From Gulbenkiania mobilis (GTDB taxonomy: Bacteria > Pseudomonadota > Gammaproteobacteria > Burkholderiales > Chromobacteriaceae), in the NCBI GenBank assembly GCA_004346645.1, contig SMDA01000002.1, forward strand, positions 62,001 to 126,000: 64,000 nucleotides of DNA, written 5' to 3'. This document shows, one piece after another, positions 21,281 to 30,265 of the stretch. Position 1 is the stretch's first letter; each line of letters opens with the position of its first letter. The notes below the pieces were generated by a model. The model had not been told where the DNA came from. It did not search any database and was given only the letters and a program-made list of their open reading frames with translations. Made by a program: the position numbers and the translations under genes.

Positions 21281-22753
21281 ATGACCCGAACGCTTCTTGC
21301 CATCGATCAAGGCACCACCAGTACCCGTGCCATCGTCTTCGACACCACCGGACAGGTCGTGGCCCGTGCACAGCGCGAGCTGCCGCAGATCTTTCCTGCC
21401 GCCGGCTGGGTGGAACACGACCCGGAGCGGATCTGGAGCGATACGCTGGCGGTCTGCCGCACCGCCCTGGCCGAATCGCCAGAGCGACCGCTGGCCATCG
21501 GCATCACCAACCAGCGCGAGACCACCGTGCTGTGGGACCGTGCCACCGGCAAGCCGGTGTATCACGCCATCGTCTGGCAGGACCGTCGTACCGCAGGCCT
21601 GTGCGAGGCGCTCGCCGCTGCCGGACACGGCGACACCGTGACAGCGCGAACCGGCCTGGTGCTCGACCCTTACTTTTCCGCCACCAAGATCCGCTGGCTG
21701 CTGGACACGCTGCCGGGGCTGCGCCAGCGCGCCGAGGCGGGCGAGATCGCCTTTGGCACCTTGGACAGCTTTCTGCTGTGGCGGCTGACCGAAGGGCGGG
21801 TACACGCCACCGATGCCACCAACGCCGCGCGCACCATGCTGTTCAACATCCACTCCCAGTGCTGGGACGATACACTGCTGACGCTGTTCGACATTCCGCG
21901 AGCCCTGCTCCCGGAGGTGTACGACAATGCCCACCCTTTTGGCACGACCACTCTCTTCGGCCCACCCCTGCCGATTACCGGCATGGCCGGCGACCAGCAG
22001 GCCGCCACCGTCGGTCAAGCATGCTTTCGGCCCGGCCGGGTTAAGTCCACCTACGGCACTGGCTGCTTCATGGTGCAGAACACCGGCGACACCGTGGTGG
22101 CCTCGCGGCACCGGCTGCTGTCCACCGTCTGCTACCGCCTGGAGGGCCAGCCGACGTATGCCGTGGAAGGCAGCATTTTCATTGCCGGTGCGGCGGTGCA
22201 ATGGCTGCGCGATGCCATCCGCCTCATCGGCCATGCCGGCGAGACCGAGGCACTGGCACGCGGCATCGACCACACCGGCGGCGTATATCTGGTGCCGGCA
22301 TTCACCGGGCTGGGGGCGCCTTACTGGGACCCGCTGGCCCGAGGGGCCATCATCGGTTTGACCCGCGACTCGGGCATCGCGCACATCGTGCGCGCGGCCT
22401 TGGAGTCGGTGTGCTACCAGACGCGCGACTTGATGGAAGCGATGCGTGCCGACGGCACCGAAGCGCCGGATGCCCTGCGGGTGGACGGCGGAATGGTGGC
22501 CAACGACTGGCTGATGCAATTCTTGGCTGACATGCTGGCGGTGCCGGTTGAGCGCCCCCGGGTGATCGAGACCACTGCCCTTGGGGCTGCGGGGCTTGCC
22601 GGGCTGGGCGCTGGTGTGTTCGACTCGCTCGACGCTCTGGAAACCCTCTGGCAGCGGGCTGCCGCGTTCTCGCCCTCACTGCCCGACAACCGGCGCAATG
22701 CGCTCTATCACGGCTGGCGCGATGCGGTGAACCGCACCCTCAGCCGCAACTGA
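21281..22753 (+). CDS. glpK: Glycerol kinase
   Basis: 490 aa FGGY-family kinase converting glycerol to glycerol 3-phosphate. It shows the N-terminal ATP/glycerol motifs [16 protein letters not shown] and [12 protein letters not shown], and [29 protein letters not shown] and STYGTGCFM. The C-terminal FGGY signature region includes [17 protein letters not shown] and [14 protein letters not shown]. Start at ATG 21281 ([11 protein letters not shown]); GGAGGG lies a little far upstream. It is divergent from glpR. No glpF or glpD gene is in the window. Confidence 0.97.
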   Translation: MTRTLLAIDQGTTSTRAIVFDTTGQVVARAQRELPQIFPAAGWVEHDPERIWSDTLAVCRTALAESPERPLAIGITNQRETTVLWDRATGKPVYHAIVWQDRRTAGLCEALAAAGHGDTVTARTGLVLDPYFSATKIRWLLDTLPGLRQRAEAGEIAFGTLDSFLLWRLTEGRVHATDATNAARTMLFNIHSQCWDDTLLTLFDIPRALLPEVYDNAHPFGTTTLFGPPLPITGMAGDQQAATVGQACFRPGRVKSTYGTGCFMVQNTGDTVVASRHRLLSTVCYRLEGQPTYAVEGSIFIAGAAVQWLRDAIRLIGHAGETEALARGIDHTGGVYLVPAFTGLGAPYWDPLARGAIIGLTRDSGIAHIVRAALESVCYQTRDLMEAMRADGTEAPDALRVDGGMVANDWLMQFLADMLAVPVERPRVIETTALGAAGLAGLGAGVFDSLDALETLWQRAAAFSPSLPDNRRNALYHGWRDAVNRTLSRN

Positions 22754-22782
22754 CACCTTCATCCGATAACAGGAACACGCCG

Positions 22783-23433
22783 ATGGCCCTGCACTACCAC
22801 CTGATTCCGGTAACCCCTTTCGCGCAGAACTGCACCGTGCTGTGGTGTGACGCCACACGCGAGGCGGCGCTGGTGGACCCGGGCGGCGACACCGACCGCC
22901 TTGCCGATTACCTCGACCAGCAGGGGCTGACACTGGCGCGCATCCTGCTGACCCACGGGCACATCGATCACGCAGGCGGCGCGGCAGCCCTCGCCTCGGC
23001 CCGCAAGGTGAAGATCGAAGGCCCGCAGGAAAGCGAGCGATTCTGGCTGGATCAGTTGCCTGACCAGGGTCGGCTGTTCGGTTTCCCGCCCAGCGCTCCG
23101 CTGACCCCGGACCGCTGGTTGGCCGAAGGGGATACGGTGGGGGTGGGGGCCGAAACGCTGTCCGTGCTGCACTGTCCGGGCCACACGCCGGGCCATGTGG
23201 TGTTCCATCACGCGCCGTCGGCGCTGCTGATCGCGGGGGACGTGCTGTTCCAGGGGTCGATCGGGCGCACCGACTTTCCGATGGGTAACCACGCGCAGCT
23301 GATCGATGCCATCCGCCGCAAGCTCTTCGTGCTGCCGGACGAAACCACGGTGGTTCCGGGCCATGGACCGCTCACCACCATCGGTGCCGAGAAGCGCCAC
23401 AACCCCTTTGTGGCTGACGCCCGTTACCGCTGA
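22783..23433 (+). CDS. Metallo-beta-lactamase-fold hydrolase (YcbL/GloB-like)
   Basis: 216 aa. The binuclear metal motif THGHIDHAGG (HxHxDH), HCPGHTPGHVVF and the later VPGHGPLTTIG histidine give a glyoxalase II-type site. It is shorter than GloB and lacks its C-terminal substrate domain, so YcbL-like thioesterase activity on S-lactoylglutathione or a related thioester is likely, but the substrate is not proven. It follows glpK by 29 bases on the same strand and may be co-transcribed. Its end overlaps the convergent hydrolase gene by 10 bases. Confidence 0.85.
   Translation: MALHYHLIPVTPFAQNCTVLWCDATREAALVDPGGDTDRLADYLDQQGLTLARILLTHGHIDHAGGAAALASARKVKIEGPQESERFWLDQLPDQGRLFGFPPSAPLTPDRWLAEGDTVGVGAETLSVLHCPGHTPGHVVFHHAPSALLIAGDVLFQGSIGRTDFPMGNHAQLIDAIRRKLFVLPDETTVVPGHGPLTTIGAEKRHNPFVADARYR
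23116..23127 (+). repeat. One-mismatch copy of the repeated 12-mer, inside the metallo-hydrolase gene
   Basis: TGGTTGGCCGAA; only the first base differs from the consensus. It is followed by GG. Confidence 0.45.
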
Positions 23434-24341
23434 CGCAGCCGGCTGTTCAGCCAGGCCAGCAGATCGGCCAATACTTCGTGGCGGTTGGTTTCGTTGTGCA
23501 TTTCGTGCCGCCCGCCCCGGTAGACGCGCACGGTGACATCGCTCACACCGTGGCTGCGGTAGCGGCGGGCCAGCTGGCCCAGCCCGAAGCGGCCCAGGCT
23601 GACCGGGTCACGGCTGCCCGCCACCAGATACACCGGGATGCGCGGCAAGGGCAGCGGGCGCCGCTCCAGCCGCTCCAGTTCGATGATTCCGCCGAACAGG
23701 TCAGCCCAGAGGCCGGCTGAAGGCGGCGCACCGCACAGCGGATCCGCCTGATAGGCCGCCACCGCCGCACGGTCGCGCGACAGCCAGTCCAGCGGCGTGT
23801 GCGCCGGCCAGAACCCGAGGTTGAAACTGCCGAAGACAAGGCGGGTAAGAAAGACGCTGGGCTGCTGCGGGCCGGACCAGCGGCCGCACAGCCTGGAGAG
23901 GGCGCGCAGGGCATGCGCGAGCGGTGCCTGGCGGTAGCCCGTGGCAGACAGCACCAGCGCCGCCAGCTGCCGTCCGTACTGCACGAAGCATTGACGTGCC
24001 ACGAAGCTGCCCATGCTGTGCCCGAAAAGCACCACGGGGCGCTCGGGCACCTGACGCTCGGCCAGGGCGCAAACCGCGGCCAGATCGTCCACCAGCTTCT
24101 GCCAACCGCCCTCGGCCGCCAACCACCCCGGCACAGCCGCGCCGGTGCCGTGTCCGCGATGGTCATAGGCATAGACAGTGTAACCGGCGTGGGCCAAGGC
24201 CTCGGCCATGGGGGCGTAGCGGGCGCCATGCTCGGAGAGGCCATGGCTGATCACCACCACCGCTCTGGGTTCGCCTACAGCGGGCCAGGCACGGCCCTGG
24301 ATGTGGTGGCCGTCGTCGCGCTGCAGCGTCCAAGTCTGCAT
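23424..24341 (-). CDS. Alpha/beta hydrolase, lysophospholipase/monoacylglycerol lipase-like
   Basis: 305 aa. VVISHGLSEHGARYAPMAE forms the oxyanion-hole region, YAYDHRGHGTG follows, and the nucleophile elbow is LFGHSMGSFVA. The aspartate and histidine of the triad fall in VAGSRDPVS and GRHEMHNETNR. This is the Hydrolase_4 family (PldB/monoglyceride lipase). It probably releases fatty acids or glycerol from lysolipids, which would suit the nearby glpK, but that link is inference. ATG 24341 is preceded by AGGAA. It is followed upstream (same strand) by the P-II gene. Confidence 0.85.
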   Translation of the reverse strand: MQTWTLQRDDGHHIQGRAWPAVGEPRAVVVISHGLSEHGARYAPMAEALAHAGYTVYAYDHRGHGTGAAVPGWLAAEGGWQKLVDDLAAVCALAERQVPERPVVLFGHSMGSFVARQCFVQYGRQLAALVLSATGYRQAPLAHALRALSRLCGRWSGPQQPSVFLTRLVFGSFNLGFWPAHTPLDWLSRDRAAVAAYQADPLCGAPPSAGLWADLFGGIIELERLERRPLPLPRIPVYLVAGSRDPVSLGRFGLGQLARRYRSHGVSDVTVRVYRGGRHEMHNETNRHEVLADLLAWLNSRLRQR

Positions 24342-24352
24342 GGGGGTTCCTG

Positions 24353-24655
24353 TCAGAATTTTTCCGGGCGCAAAACGCCCACCTCGGAAACGTACACGAT
24401 CATTCCGTAATGCGGCAGATAACGCGACCGGCAGCGCTCGGCAATCGCCCCAGCCACCGCCTCGTCGCAAACCACGTCGATGCGGATGTTGGCGTCAAAG
24501 CTCCAGGCGCCGCCCTGCACGCCGTGGGTGCCGCCGCCCCGGGCATCACACACGGTGTAACCGTGGGCGCCCAGGCGACGGATGTCCTCGACGAGCTGGC
24601 CCTCCAGTACAGACTCGGTGACGATGGTGAGCAGCTTCTTGCTGTGGAAGGTCAT
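24353..24655 (-). CDS. P-II-like regulatory protein, SbtB family
   Basis: 100 aa with a ferredoxin-like beta-alpha-beta core: KKLLTIVTESVLEGQLVEDIR and VDVVCDEAVAGAI. The T-loop region is glycine-rich (DARGGGTHGVQGG) and has no uridylylated tyrosine as in GlnB, so it is not a classical nitrogen sensor. It directly follows the bicarbonate transporter gene with a 10-base gap, the arrangement of sbtA-sbtB in cyanobacteria. SbtB trimers bind adenine nucleotides and gate SbtA. A role in gating the adjacent transporter is inferred from this pairing. Confidence 0.8.
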   Translation of the reverse strand: MTFHSKKLLTIVTESVLEGQLVEDIRRLGAHGYTVCDARGGGTHGVQGGAWSFDANIRIDVVCDEAVAGAIAERCRSRYLPHYGMIVYVSEVGVLRPEKF

Positions 24656-24665
24656 CGGCTTGGCC

Positions 24666-25598
24666 TCATGCGGTCAGCGTGCGGGCAAGCCATGCATACA
24701 GCGGGATGCCCACGAGCAGGTTGAAGGGAAAGGTGACACCCAGGCTTGCCGCCAAGGAGACGGCGGGGTTGGCCTCAGGCACTGCGATGCGCATGGCAGC
24801 AGGTGCGGCAATGTACGAGGAGGAGGCACACAGCGTGGCCAGCAGCATCACACCGCCGGTGGACAGGCCCATCCCCTGCCCGGTCAGCGCGCCCACCACC
24901 GCGAACACCGGCGGGGTCAGCAGGGCAAAGAGGGCGACGAACACGCCCTGCGCGCGCAGCCCGGCCAGCTTGCCGGCCGTGACCAAGCCCATTTCCAGCA
25001 GGAACAGCGACAACACCGGCTTGAAAAGGTCCACATATAACGGTGACAGGCTCTTCATGCCCTCGGGCCCGGCCAGATAGCCGATCAGCAGTCCGCCCAG
25101 CAACAGCACCATGCTCTTGCCAAGAAGCACCTCGTGCGCCAGGCGGCCCCAGGCGACCTGGCCCTGCGCGCCCAGCCGGGCCAACACCACGCCCACGATC
25201 AGGGCCGGCATTTCCATCACGGCGAGGAAGACGGTGAGCTGCGGTTCGTAGGAGATGCCCTGGCGGGTCAGGTAACTGCTGGCCACGGCGAAAGTCACCA
25301 CGCTGACCGAGCCGTAATGAGCGGCTGTGGCGGCAGCGTCCGGCCGTGCCAGCCGCAAGCGCAGTACACCGAAGGCCACCAGCGCCAGAAGCGCCGACAG
25401 TCCGATGACCAGCAGGGCCTGCCACAGGACGGTGGCACTGCCCAGCTTGGCCAGGGCTACACCGCCCTTGAGGCCGATGGCGATCAACAGGAAGACGGAA
25501 AGGGTTTCGTAAAGAGCGGGGGGAAGCTTCAGATCGGAGCGGGCCAGCGCAGCAGCCAGGCCCAGCAGGAAAAAGAGCACGACCGGATCCAGCGTCAT
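24666..25598 (-). CDS. SbtA-like sodium-dependent bicarbonate transporter family permease
   Basis: 310 aa, almost entirely hydrophobic with about ten membrane segments. It matches the family annotated as sodium-dependent bicarbonate transport permease (SbtA, DUF897): PVVLFFLLGLAAALARSDLKLP at the start, IGLKGGVAL, and a repeated inverted half with LFLLEMGLVTAGKL. Start at ATG 25598 after GAGGTGAAC. In operon with the P-II gene downstream. No carboxysome or RuBisCO gene is in the window, so bicarbonate would serve anaplerotic or biosynthetic carboxylation (inference). Confidence 0.85.
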   Translation of the reverse strand: MTLDPVVLFFLLGLAAALARSDLKLPPALYETLSVFLLIAIGLKGGVALAKLGSATVLWQALLVIGLSALLALVAFGVLRLRLARPDAAATAAHYGSVSVVTFAVASSYLTRQGISYEPQLTVFLAVMEMPALIVGVVLARLGAQGQVAWGRLAHEVLLGKSMVLLLGGLLIGYLAGPEGMKSLSPLYVDLFKPVLSLFLLEMGLVTAGKLAGLRAQGVFVALFALLTPPVFAVVGALTGQGMGLSTGGVMLLATLCASSSYIAAPAAMRIAVPEANPAVSLAASLGVTFPFNLLVGIPLYAWLARTLTA

Positions 25599-25653
25599 GT
25601 TCACCTCATGCCAAGTTCGGGAGACTCCATGTTACCCGAAGCAGGCGCGACAA

Positions 25654-25677
25654 AAACCCCAATTTTTCAAAGGGTTT
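25654..25677 (-). terminator. Terminator of the acetyltransferase gene
   Basis: On the minus strand AAACCC and GGGTTT pair around TTTGAAAAATTG and the second arm runs into TTTTTG. It lies 15-39 bases after the stop of the acetyltransferase gene. Confidence 0.45.
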
Positions 25678-25692
25678 GAGCAGCCTGCCACC

Positions 25693-26274
25693 TCATGCCA
25701 GAAGCTGGGCCGGGTCGAAGTCGGGGTTTACCCGGGCAGTGAGGACATGGTCGCGCCAGGCACCGTTGAGGAAGAGGTACGCCGGGGCGCGACCTTCCAC
25801 GACAAAGCCGAGGCGCTTGAGAAGGCCCCCGCTGCGGTCGTTGTGCGGCTGGTAGTTGGCCATCAGGCGATGCAGCCGCAGCGGGCCGAAAGCCAGCGCG
25901 ACCACGGCTTCCAAAGCCTCGCGCATGTAGCCTTTCCCCTCCAGCGTGGCGTCGATGCTATAGCTCAGATGCGCCGCCTGCAGCGGCCCGCGAACAATAT
26001 TGGACAGCTGCACCACACCGGCCACCACGCCCGGCTGCTCCGGCCGCACCAGCACGTACGCCGCCCCTCGGCCGTCGCTCCAGTCGCGCATGCGCTGCCG
26101 GCAACGCATGGTCCAGTTCAGCTCGGTGTAGTACATGTCGCCGCTGACCGGGTCCCAAGGAGAAAGATGGTCGCGGTTGCGCAGGTGGTAATCCAGAAGC
26201 GCACGGGCCCAGCCGAGCGAAACGGGAACCAGCTGCAGGCGCGGGGTTGTCAGCACAGGCTGGGCAAGGGTCAT
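25693..26274 (-). CDS. GNAT-family acetyltransferase, RimJ/RimL-like
   Basis: 193 aa. The order of motifs is that of the RimJ group: TPRLQLVPVS at the start, LSYSIDATLEGKGYMREAL (acetyl-CoA binding, Q/RxxGxG-like), LHRLMANYQPHNDRS and LKRLGFVVEGRAPAYLFLNG. It probably N-acetylates a ribosomal protein or another amine. ATG 26274 is my choice; a GTG 15 bases upstream is also possible and neither has a strong ribosome site. It lies downstream of purC on the same strand. Confidence 0.83.
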   Translation of the reverse strand: MTLAQPVLTTPRLQLVPVSLGWARALLDYHLRNRDHLSPWDPVSGDMYYTELNWTMRCRQRMRDWSDGRGAAYVLVRPEQPGVVAGVVQLSNIVRGPLQAAHLSYSIDATLEGKGYMREALEAVVALAFGPLRLHRLMANYQPHNDRSGGLLKRLGFVVEGRAPAYLFLNGAWRDHVLTARVNPDFDPAQLLA

Positions 26275-26316
26275 GGCGGCCACGGACACAAGAAGGTGGG
26301 GAACCGGGCCACAGCC

Positions 26317-26346
26317 CCCTGCCCGGCTTGGGCAGGGTTGGCCGAA
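26317..26346 (-). terminator. Hairpin and one-mismatch uptake-like repeat after purC
   Basis: CCCTGCCC (26317-26324) pairs with GGGCAGGG (26330-26337). The arm runs into GGTTGGCCGAAGC, a one-mismatch copy of the repeated 12-mer at 26335-26346. It lies about 20-50 bases beyond the purC stop and probably ends purC transcription. Confidence 0.5.
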
Positions 26347-26364
26347 GCGGCCCGCAGGTGGCGG

Positions 26365-27246
26365 TCAGGCCTGTGCGGTCAGGCGTTCCAGCGCCTCACG
26401 GTACTTGGCCGCGGTCTTCTCGCGCACGTCCAGGGGCACGGCCGGGGCGGGCGGCTGCTTGTTCCAGCCGGAGGCCTCCAGCCAATCGCGCACGAACTGC
26501 TTGTCGAACGATGGCGGATTGGTGCCTTCGGCGTAACTGTCTGCCGGCCAGAAGCGGCTGGAGTCGGGCGTCAGGGCTTCATCCATCAGGGTCAGCGTCC
26601 CGGCCTCGTCCAAGCCAAACTCGAACTTGGTGTCGCAGATGATGATGCCGCGTCTGGCAGCGAACTCGGCTGCGGTCTTGTAAAGGCGGATGGCAGTGTC
26701 GCGTACCTGGGCAGCCAGTTCACGACCGACGATGGCCTCGCACTGGGCAAAGGTGATGTTCTCGTCGTGGTCGCCCACGGCTGCTTTGGTAGAGGGCGTG
26801 AAGATCGGCTCGGGCAGCTTGCTGGCTTCCTTCAGTCCGGCCGGTAGCGCGATGCCGCACACGGTTCCGGATTTCTGGTACTCCTTCCATCCGGAGCCGG
26901 CCAGGTAGCCACGCACCACCGCCTCGATCATCACCGGCTTCAGACGCTTGGCTACCACCGCACGGCCTTCGACCAAGGGCAGTTCGTCGGCGGCCACCAC
27001 CGCTTCCACCTTATCGCCGGTGAGGTGATTGGGGACCACATCCTTCAGCGTGTCGAACCAGAAGTTGGAAATGGCAGTGAGTATCTGGCCCTTGCCGGGG
27101 ATGGGGTCGTCCAGGATCACGTCGAACGCCGACAGGCGGTCCGTGGCAACCATCAGCATGCGCTTGTCGTCGATCTCGTACAGATCGCGCACCTTGCCCG
27201 AGTAGATCTTCTTCAGGCTTTTCAGGGTGGTAGGGGTACCGGTCAT
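26365..27246 (-). CDS. purC: Phosphoribosylaminoimidazole-succinocarboxamide synthase (SAICAR synthetase)
   Basis: 293 aa. [27 protein letters not shown] in the N-terminal ATP site and [13 protein letters not shown] plus [13 protein letters not shown] in the C-terminal half are the PurC signatures. It joins aspartate to CAIR in purine synthesis. The length is that of the longer beta-proteobacterial/yeast-like form rather than the ~237 aa E. coli type. Start at ATG 27246 after GAGAG. It lies downstream of purE-purK on the same strand but is separated from purK by a 410-base gap. Confidence 0.96.
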   Translation of the reverse strand: MTGTPTTLKSLKKIYSGKVRDLYEIDDKRMLMVATDRLSAFDVILDDPIPGKGQILTAISNFWFDTLKDVVPNHLTGDKVEAVVAADELPLVEGRAVVAKRLKPVMIEAVVRGYLAGSGWKEYQKSGTVCGIALPAGLKEASKLPEPIFTPSTKAAVGDHDENITFAQCEAIVGRELAAQVRDTAIRLYKTAAEFAARRGIIICDTKFEFGLDEAGTLTLMDEALTPDSSRFWPADSYAEGTNPPSFDKQFVRDWLEASGWNKQPPAPAVPLDVREKTAAKYREALERLTAQA

Positions 27247-27337
27247 GACACGTCTCTCATCAAATTGATCGTCTTGATCCTGGCGCGGCATCACTCTTGC
27301 GGCCGCGCTTCAGTCAAACCATTGCCTGCCTTCGTAA

Positions 27338-27481
27338 GGCCGTTTCCGGGCAGCGACCAGACAGCTCTGCAGCGAAGCTGTTGCAGCTTGAAGATAGCCG
27401 TCGGCGTTACGGAAGCCGAGCGACGCCGCTTCGCTGCAATTGCTCTGGCAGGCGGCGCTGCCCGCACACACTCTGCCGGCC
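27338..27481. ncRNA. Candidate structured RNA between purK and purC
   Basis: The 410-base gap between purK and purC contains nested long-range stems. GCAGCGAAGC-type arm 27368-27378 pairs with 27428-27438 (11 bp perfect). Arm 27347-27355 pairs with 27456-27464 (9 bp), CCAG 27357-27360 with CTGG 27445-27448, and GGCCG 27338-27342 with CGGCC 27477-27481. The middle can fold further (UCGGC/GCCGA). This closing stem, open middle and terminal stem resembles 6S RNA in outline, but I see no diagnostic 6S sequence, so the family is open. No protein frame in the gap looks real. Confidence 0.4.
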
Positions 27482-27656
27482 GCTCGACATCCCACGACAG
27501 GCCGCGCCAGACGCCGCCCAGATCAGGCACCTGACACACAGGCCGCATCTTCCGGATCTTTGGCATGACGCCGGAGAAGGCGGTGCAGAAACGTCAGGCA
27601 TGCTCAAGATCCGCCGCGGCCTGAGTAAAGTGGCTCTGGCCGACAACACTTACAGA

Positions 27657-28787
27657 CTACAGGGTGTCCTTGAGCGCCTCAGCCTGCTCTAGGGCGTCGT
27701 CTACCTTGGCCGAAAGCACGGTGAAGTGCCCCATCTTGCGGCCAGGACGCGCCTGCGCCTTGCCATAAAGATGCAGGTGGGCATTGGGGGCCTCCATCAG
27801 TACCGACCAGTTCGGCTCGGCACCGTCTTCCTTCCACACGTCCCCCAGCAGGTTGACCATGACCACCGGGCTCAACAGATCGGTGCGGCCCGGCAACAGG
27901 CCGCACATCGCTCGCACCTGCTGCTGGAACTGGTCGGTGAGGCAGGCATCCAGCGTGTAGTGGCCGGAGTTGTGCGGACGCGGTGCCATTTCGTTGACCA
28001 CAAGGCTGCCGTCCTCCAGCACGAAGAACTCCACCGCCAGCACCCCCACGTAGTCGAGTGCGTCGGCCAAGCGCGTCGCCATCAGCTGGGCCAGTGCCGC
28101 CAGTGGTGGGTCCACCCGGGCCGGCACGATGGACACATCCAGGATGCCGTGGGCATGGTGGTTTTCCGCTACCGGAAACACTGCCATCTGCGCATGGCTC
28201 ACTCGGGTGACGATGGCCGAAATCTCGGTCTTGAGGTCAAGTCGCTTCTCTAGCACGCAGGCCGCCTTGCCCATGGCGGCGAAGGCCGCGCGCGCTTCTT
28301 CCACCGTGGCCACCCGGGCCTGGCCCTTGCCGTCGTAGCCCAGCCGCGCCGTCTTGAGCACGCCTGGCAGGCAAGCCGACAGATCAGCGTCCAGGTCGCC
28401 TTCGGTGCGGATCACCTGGTAAGGGGCGGTCGGCAGCCCGGCTTGGTTGATCCATGCCTTCTCGGCGATGCGGTCCTGTGCAATCGCCACGCAGTCAGCC
28501 GAAGGTGACACCGGCACCCGGTCGCCCAGCCAGCGCATGGCCTCGGCATCGACATTTTCGAACTCGGTGGTGACGGCCGCGCAGGTGGACGCCAGCGTCT
28601 GGAGCGCCACCGGATCGTTGTACGGCGCGGCCAGATGCACATCGGCATACGCCGCGGCAGGCGCTTGCGGGTCCGGGTCGAGCACTGTCACCCGGTAGCC
28701 CATGGTCTTGGCCGCCACGGTGAACATGCGGCCGAGCTGACCGCCCCCCAAGATACCGAGCATGGCCGGCGGCAGGATGGCAGCCAT
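27657..28787 (-). CDS. purK: N5-carboxyaminoimidazole ribonucleotide synthase
   Basis: 376 aa ATP-grasp enzyme that carboxylates AIR with bicarbonate to N5-CAIR. LGILGGGQLGRMFTVAAK opens the protein, VLKTARLGYDGKGQARV is the ATP-grasp loop, and EFFVLEDGSLVVNEMAPRPHNSGH carries metal-binding residues near the C-terminal half. Its ATG overlaps the purE stop by one base (TGATG), so the two are translationally coupled. It is the second gene of purE-purK. Bicarbonate supply from the nearby SbtA-like transporter could matter, but that is inference. Confidence 0.97.
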   Translation of the reverse strand: MAAILPPAMLGILGGGQLGRMFTVAAKTMGYRVTVLDPDPQAPAAAYADVHLAAPYNDPVALQTLASTCAAVTTEFENVDAEAMRWLGDRVPVSPSADCVAIAQDRIAEKAWINQAGLPTAPYQVIRTEGDLDADLSACLPGVLKTARLGYDGKGQARVATVEEARAAFAAMGKAACVLEKRLDLKTEISAIVTRVSHAQMAVFPVAENHHAHGILDVSIVPARVDPPLAALAQLMATRLADALDYVGVLAVEFFVLEDGSLVVNEMAPRPHNSGHYTLDACLTDQFQQQVRAMCGLLPGRTDLLSPVVMVNLLGDVWKEDGAEPNWSVLMEAPNAHLHLYGKAQARPGRKMGHFTVLSAKVDDALEQAEALKDTL

Positions 28788-29275
28788 CACTCCACCTCCG
28801 GCAGGGTCATCGCCAGCACGGTCTCTTCCTGTCGGCTGCGGAAGGCCTTGAGCGCTTCGGCCAAGGTCGGGCTGGTATTGCCCAGCATCGCCACGGCAAA
28901 GAGCGCGGCATTGGCGGCACCGGCCTCACCAATGGCAAAGGTAGCCACCGGCACGCCCTTGGGCATCTGCACAATGGAAAGCAGCGAGTCCTCGCCACGC
29001 AGGTAACGCGACGGCACCGGCACGCCCAGAACGGGCACATGCGTCTTGGCGGCGAGCATGCCCGGCAGGTGGGCTGCGCCCCCCGCCCCGGCGATGATGG
29101 CCTTCAGCCCGCGCGACTCGGCGGTGGCGGCATATTCGAACAGCAGGTCCGGCGTGCGGTGGGCGGAGACGACACGGGTTTCGAACGCGACACCGAAGTC
29201 TTTCAGAACGCGTGCAGCATTCTGCATGACTTCCCAGTCGCTGTTGCTACCCATCACGATGCCGACTTCGATCAT
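28787..29275 (-). CDS. purE: N5-carboxyaminoimidazole ribonucleotide mutase
   Basis: 162 aa. [17 protein letters not shown] near the N-terminus and [15 protein letters not shown], followed by [15 protein letters not shown], form the class I PurE active site. It converts N5-CAIR to CAIR, the substrate of PurC. First gene of purE-purK, starting at ATG 29275. The 168 bases upstream to the end of cpoB hold its promoter and the cpoB terminator. Confidence 0.97.
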   Translation of the reverse strand: MIEVGIVMGSNSDWEVMQNAARVLKDFGVAFETRVVSAHRTPDLLFEYAATAESRGLKAIIAGAGGAAHLPGMLAAKTHVPVLGVPVPSRYLRGEDSLLSIVQMPKGVPVATFAIGEAGAANAALFAVAMLGNTSPTLAEALKAFRSRQEETVLAMTLPEVE

Positions 29276-29391
29276 GGCGTAAGGCTCGCAAAGGAAGGGA
29301 AAACGGCGATTTTACCCGAAGCGCCGGTTGCCCCATAACCGTTTTATATCTTGATCTGAAAAGACTTTCCCGATACGGACACCCAAAAGGC

Positions 29392-29417
29392 GACAGGCCG
29401 GCAAAAGCCGGCCTGTC
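29392..29417 (-). terminator. Terminator of the tol-pal operon
   Basis: An 11-base stem GACAGGCCGGC (29392-29402) with GCCGGCCTGTC (29407-29417), AAAA/TTTT loop. On the minus strand it is followed by GCCTTTTGGG. It lies 27 bases after the cpoB stop. Confidence 0.75.
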
Positions 29418-29443
29418 AGCGGTGCTGCGAGAAGAACTTACGA

Positions 29444-30214
29444 TCACAGACGCGGCAACAGTTCCCGCGCCTTCTGGGCAGCCGCACTCGTCGGGTACTG
29501 TTTGATCAGCTTGCGCAGGGTGGCCTTGGCTTGGTCGTTCTGGCCGAGGTCGCGCTGGCAGTTGGCCACGTTGCGCAGGGCATCCGGTGCCTTGGCATGA
29601 TCCGGATGCTGCTCCGCAAAGCGGCGGTGGATATCGATCGCCGCATCGTACTGGCGCAGCGCGGTATGCGCCACACCTAGCCAGTACTGCGCCTCGATGC
29701 CCTGTTGGGTAGCAGGATACTGGGCGCTGATCCGACGCAGCAGGTCGATGGCAGCCGGAAACTCGCGATTGCGCAGCATACCCAGCGCCCGGTCGTAGTC
29801 CTGCGCGGCCGGGGTGAGCACCGGCACGGCCGGGGGCGTGGTCGCCGCTGGCCCTGACGGGGCGGCGGGCGCGGCCGGGTCGGCCGAAGTGGCGCTGCCG
29901 CCGCCCTCGAGCCGGGTCAGCCGGCCGTCCAGATCGTTGTAAAGGTCGTTCTGGCGCTTCTGGGTGGTGGCCAAGGCGTATTGCTGGGTTTCCAGCTCGC
30001 CGCGCAGGCGGGTGACCTCCGCCTTCATCGCCTCCACCTGCCCCACCATCTCGAGGAGCTTTTCATTGGCGAGCTTGGCCTCGACCTCGCTCAGACGTGT
30101 GGACGCCTGCCGGTTGACGAGGTCCAGCTGGCGCCGGGTTTCTTCAAGATCGCTGGTGCTGGCACAGCCGGCCAGCAGCGCCACAAGCAGGGTGCAGGGA
30201 ACGAGCCTTTTCAT
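29444..30214 (-). CDS. cpoB: Tol-Pal system protein CpoB (YbgF)
   Basis: 256 aa. The signal peptide ends in a lipobox-like LLAGC, suggesting a lipoprotein form rather than the soluble E. coli type. Residues ~20-105 are a coiled coil, followed by a Pro/Ala linker and a C-terminal TPR domain (DYDRALGMLRNREFPAAIDLL and three further repeats). CpoB links peptidoglycan synthesis with Tol-Pal during outer membrane constriction. Last gene of the tolR-tolA-tolB-pal-cpoB run; a strong terminator follows. Confidence 0.93.
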   Translation of the reverse strand: MKRLVPCTLLVALLAGCASTSDLEETRRQLDLVNRQASTRLSEVEAKLANEKLLEMVGQVEAMKAEVTRLRGELETQQYALATTQKRQNDLYNDLDGRLTRLEGGGSATSADPAAPAAPSGPAATTPPAVPVLTPAAQDYDRALGMLRNREFPAAIDLLRRISAQYPATQQGIEAQYWLGVAHTALRQYDAAIDIHRRFAEQHPDHAKAPDALRNVANCQRDLGQNDQAKATLRKLIKQYPTSAAAQKARELLPRL

Positions 30215-30265
30215 CGGAATGTCCGGTCGGTTCCGCCGGGCACTCGGCCCGGCACAAGATACGGT

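Noticed and set aside
27291-27566. 91-codon minus-strand frame in the purK-purC gap
   Set aside because: Arg/Ala-rich, no motif, no ribosome site of note; the region is better explained by RNA stems.
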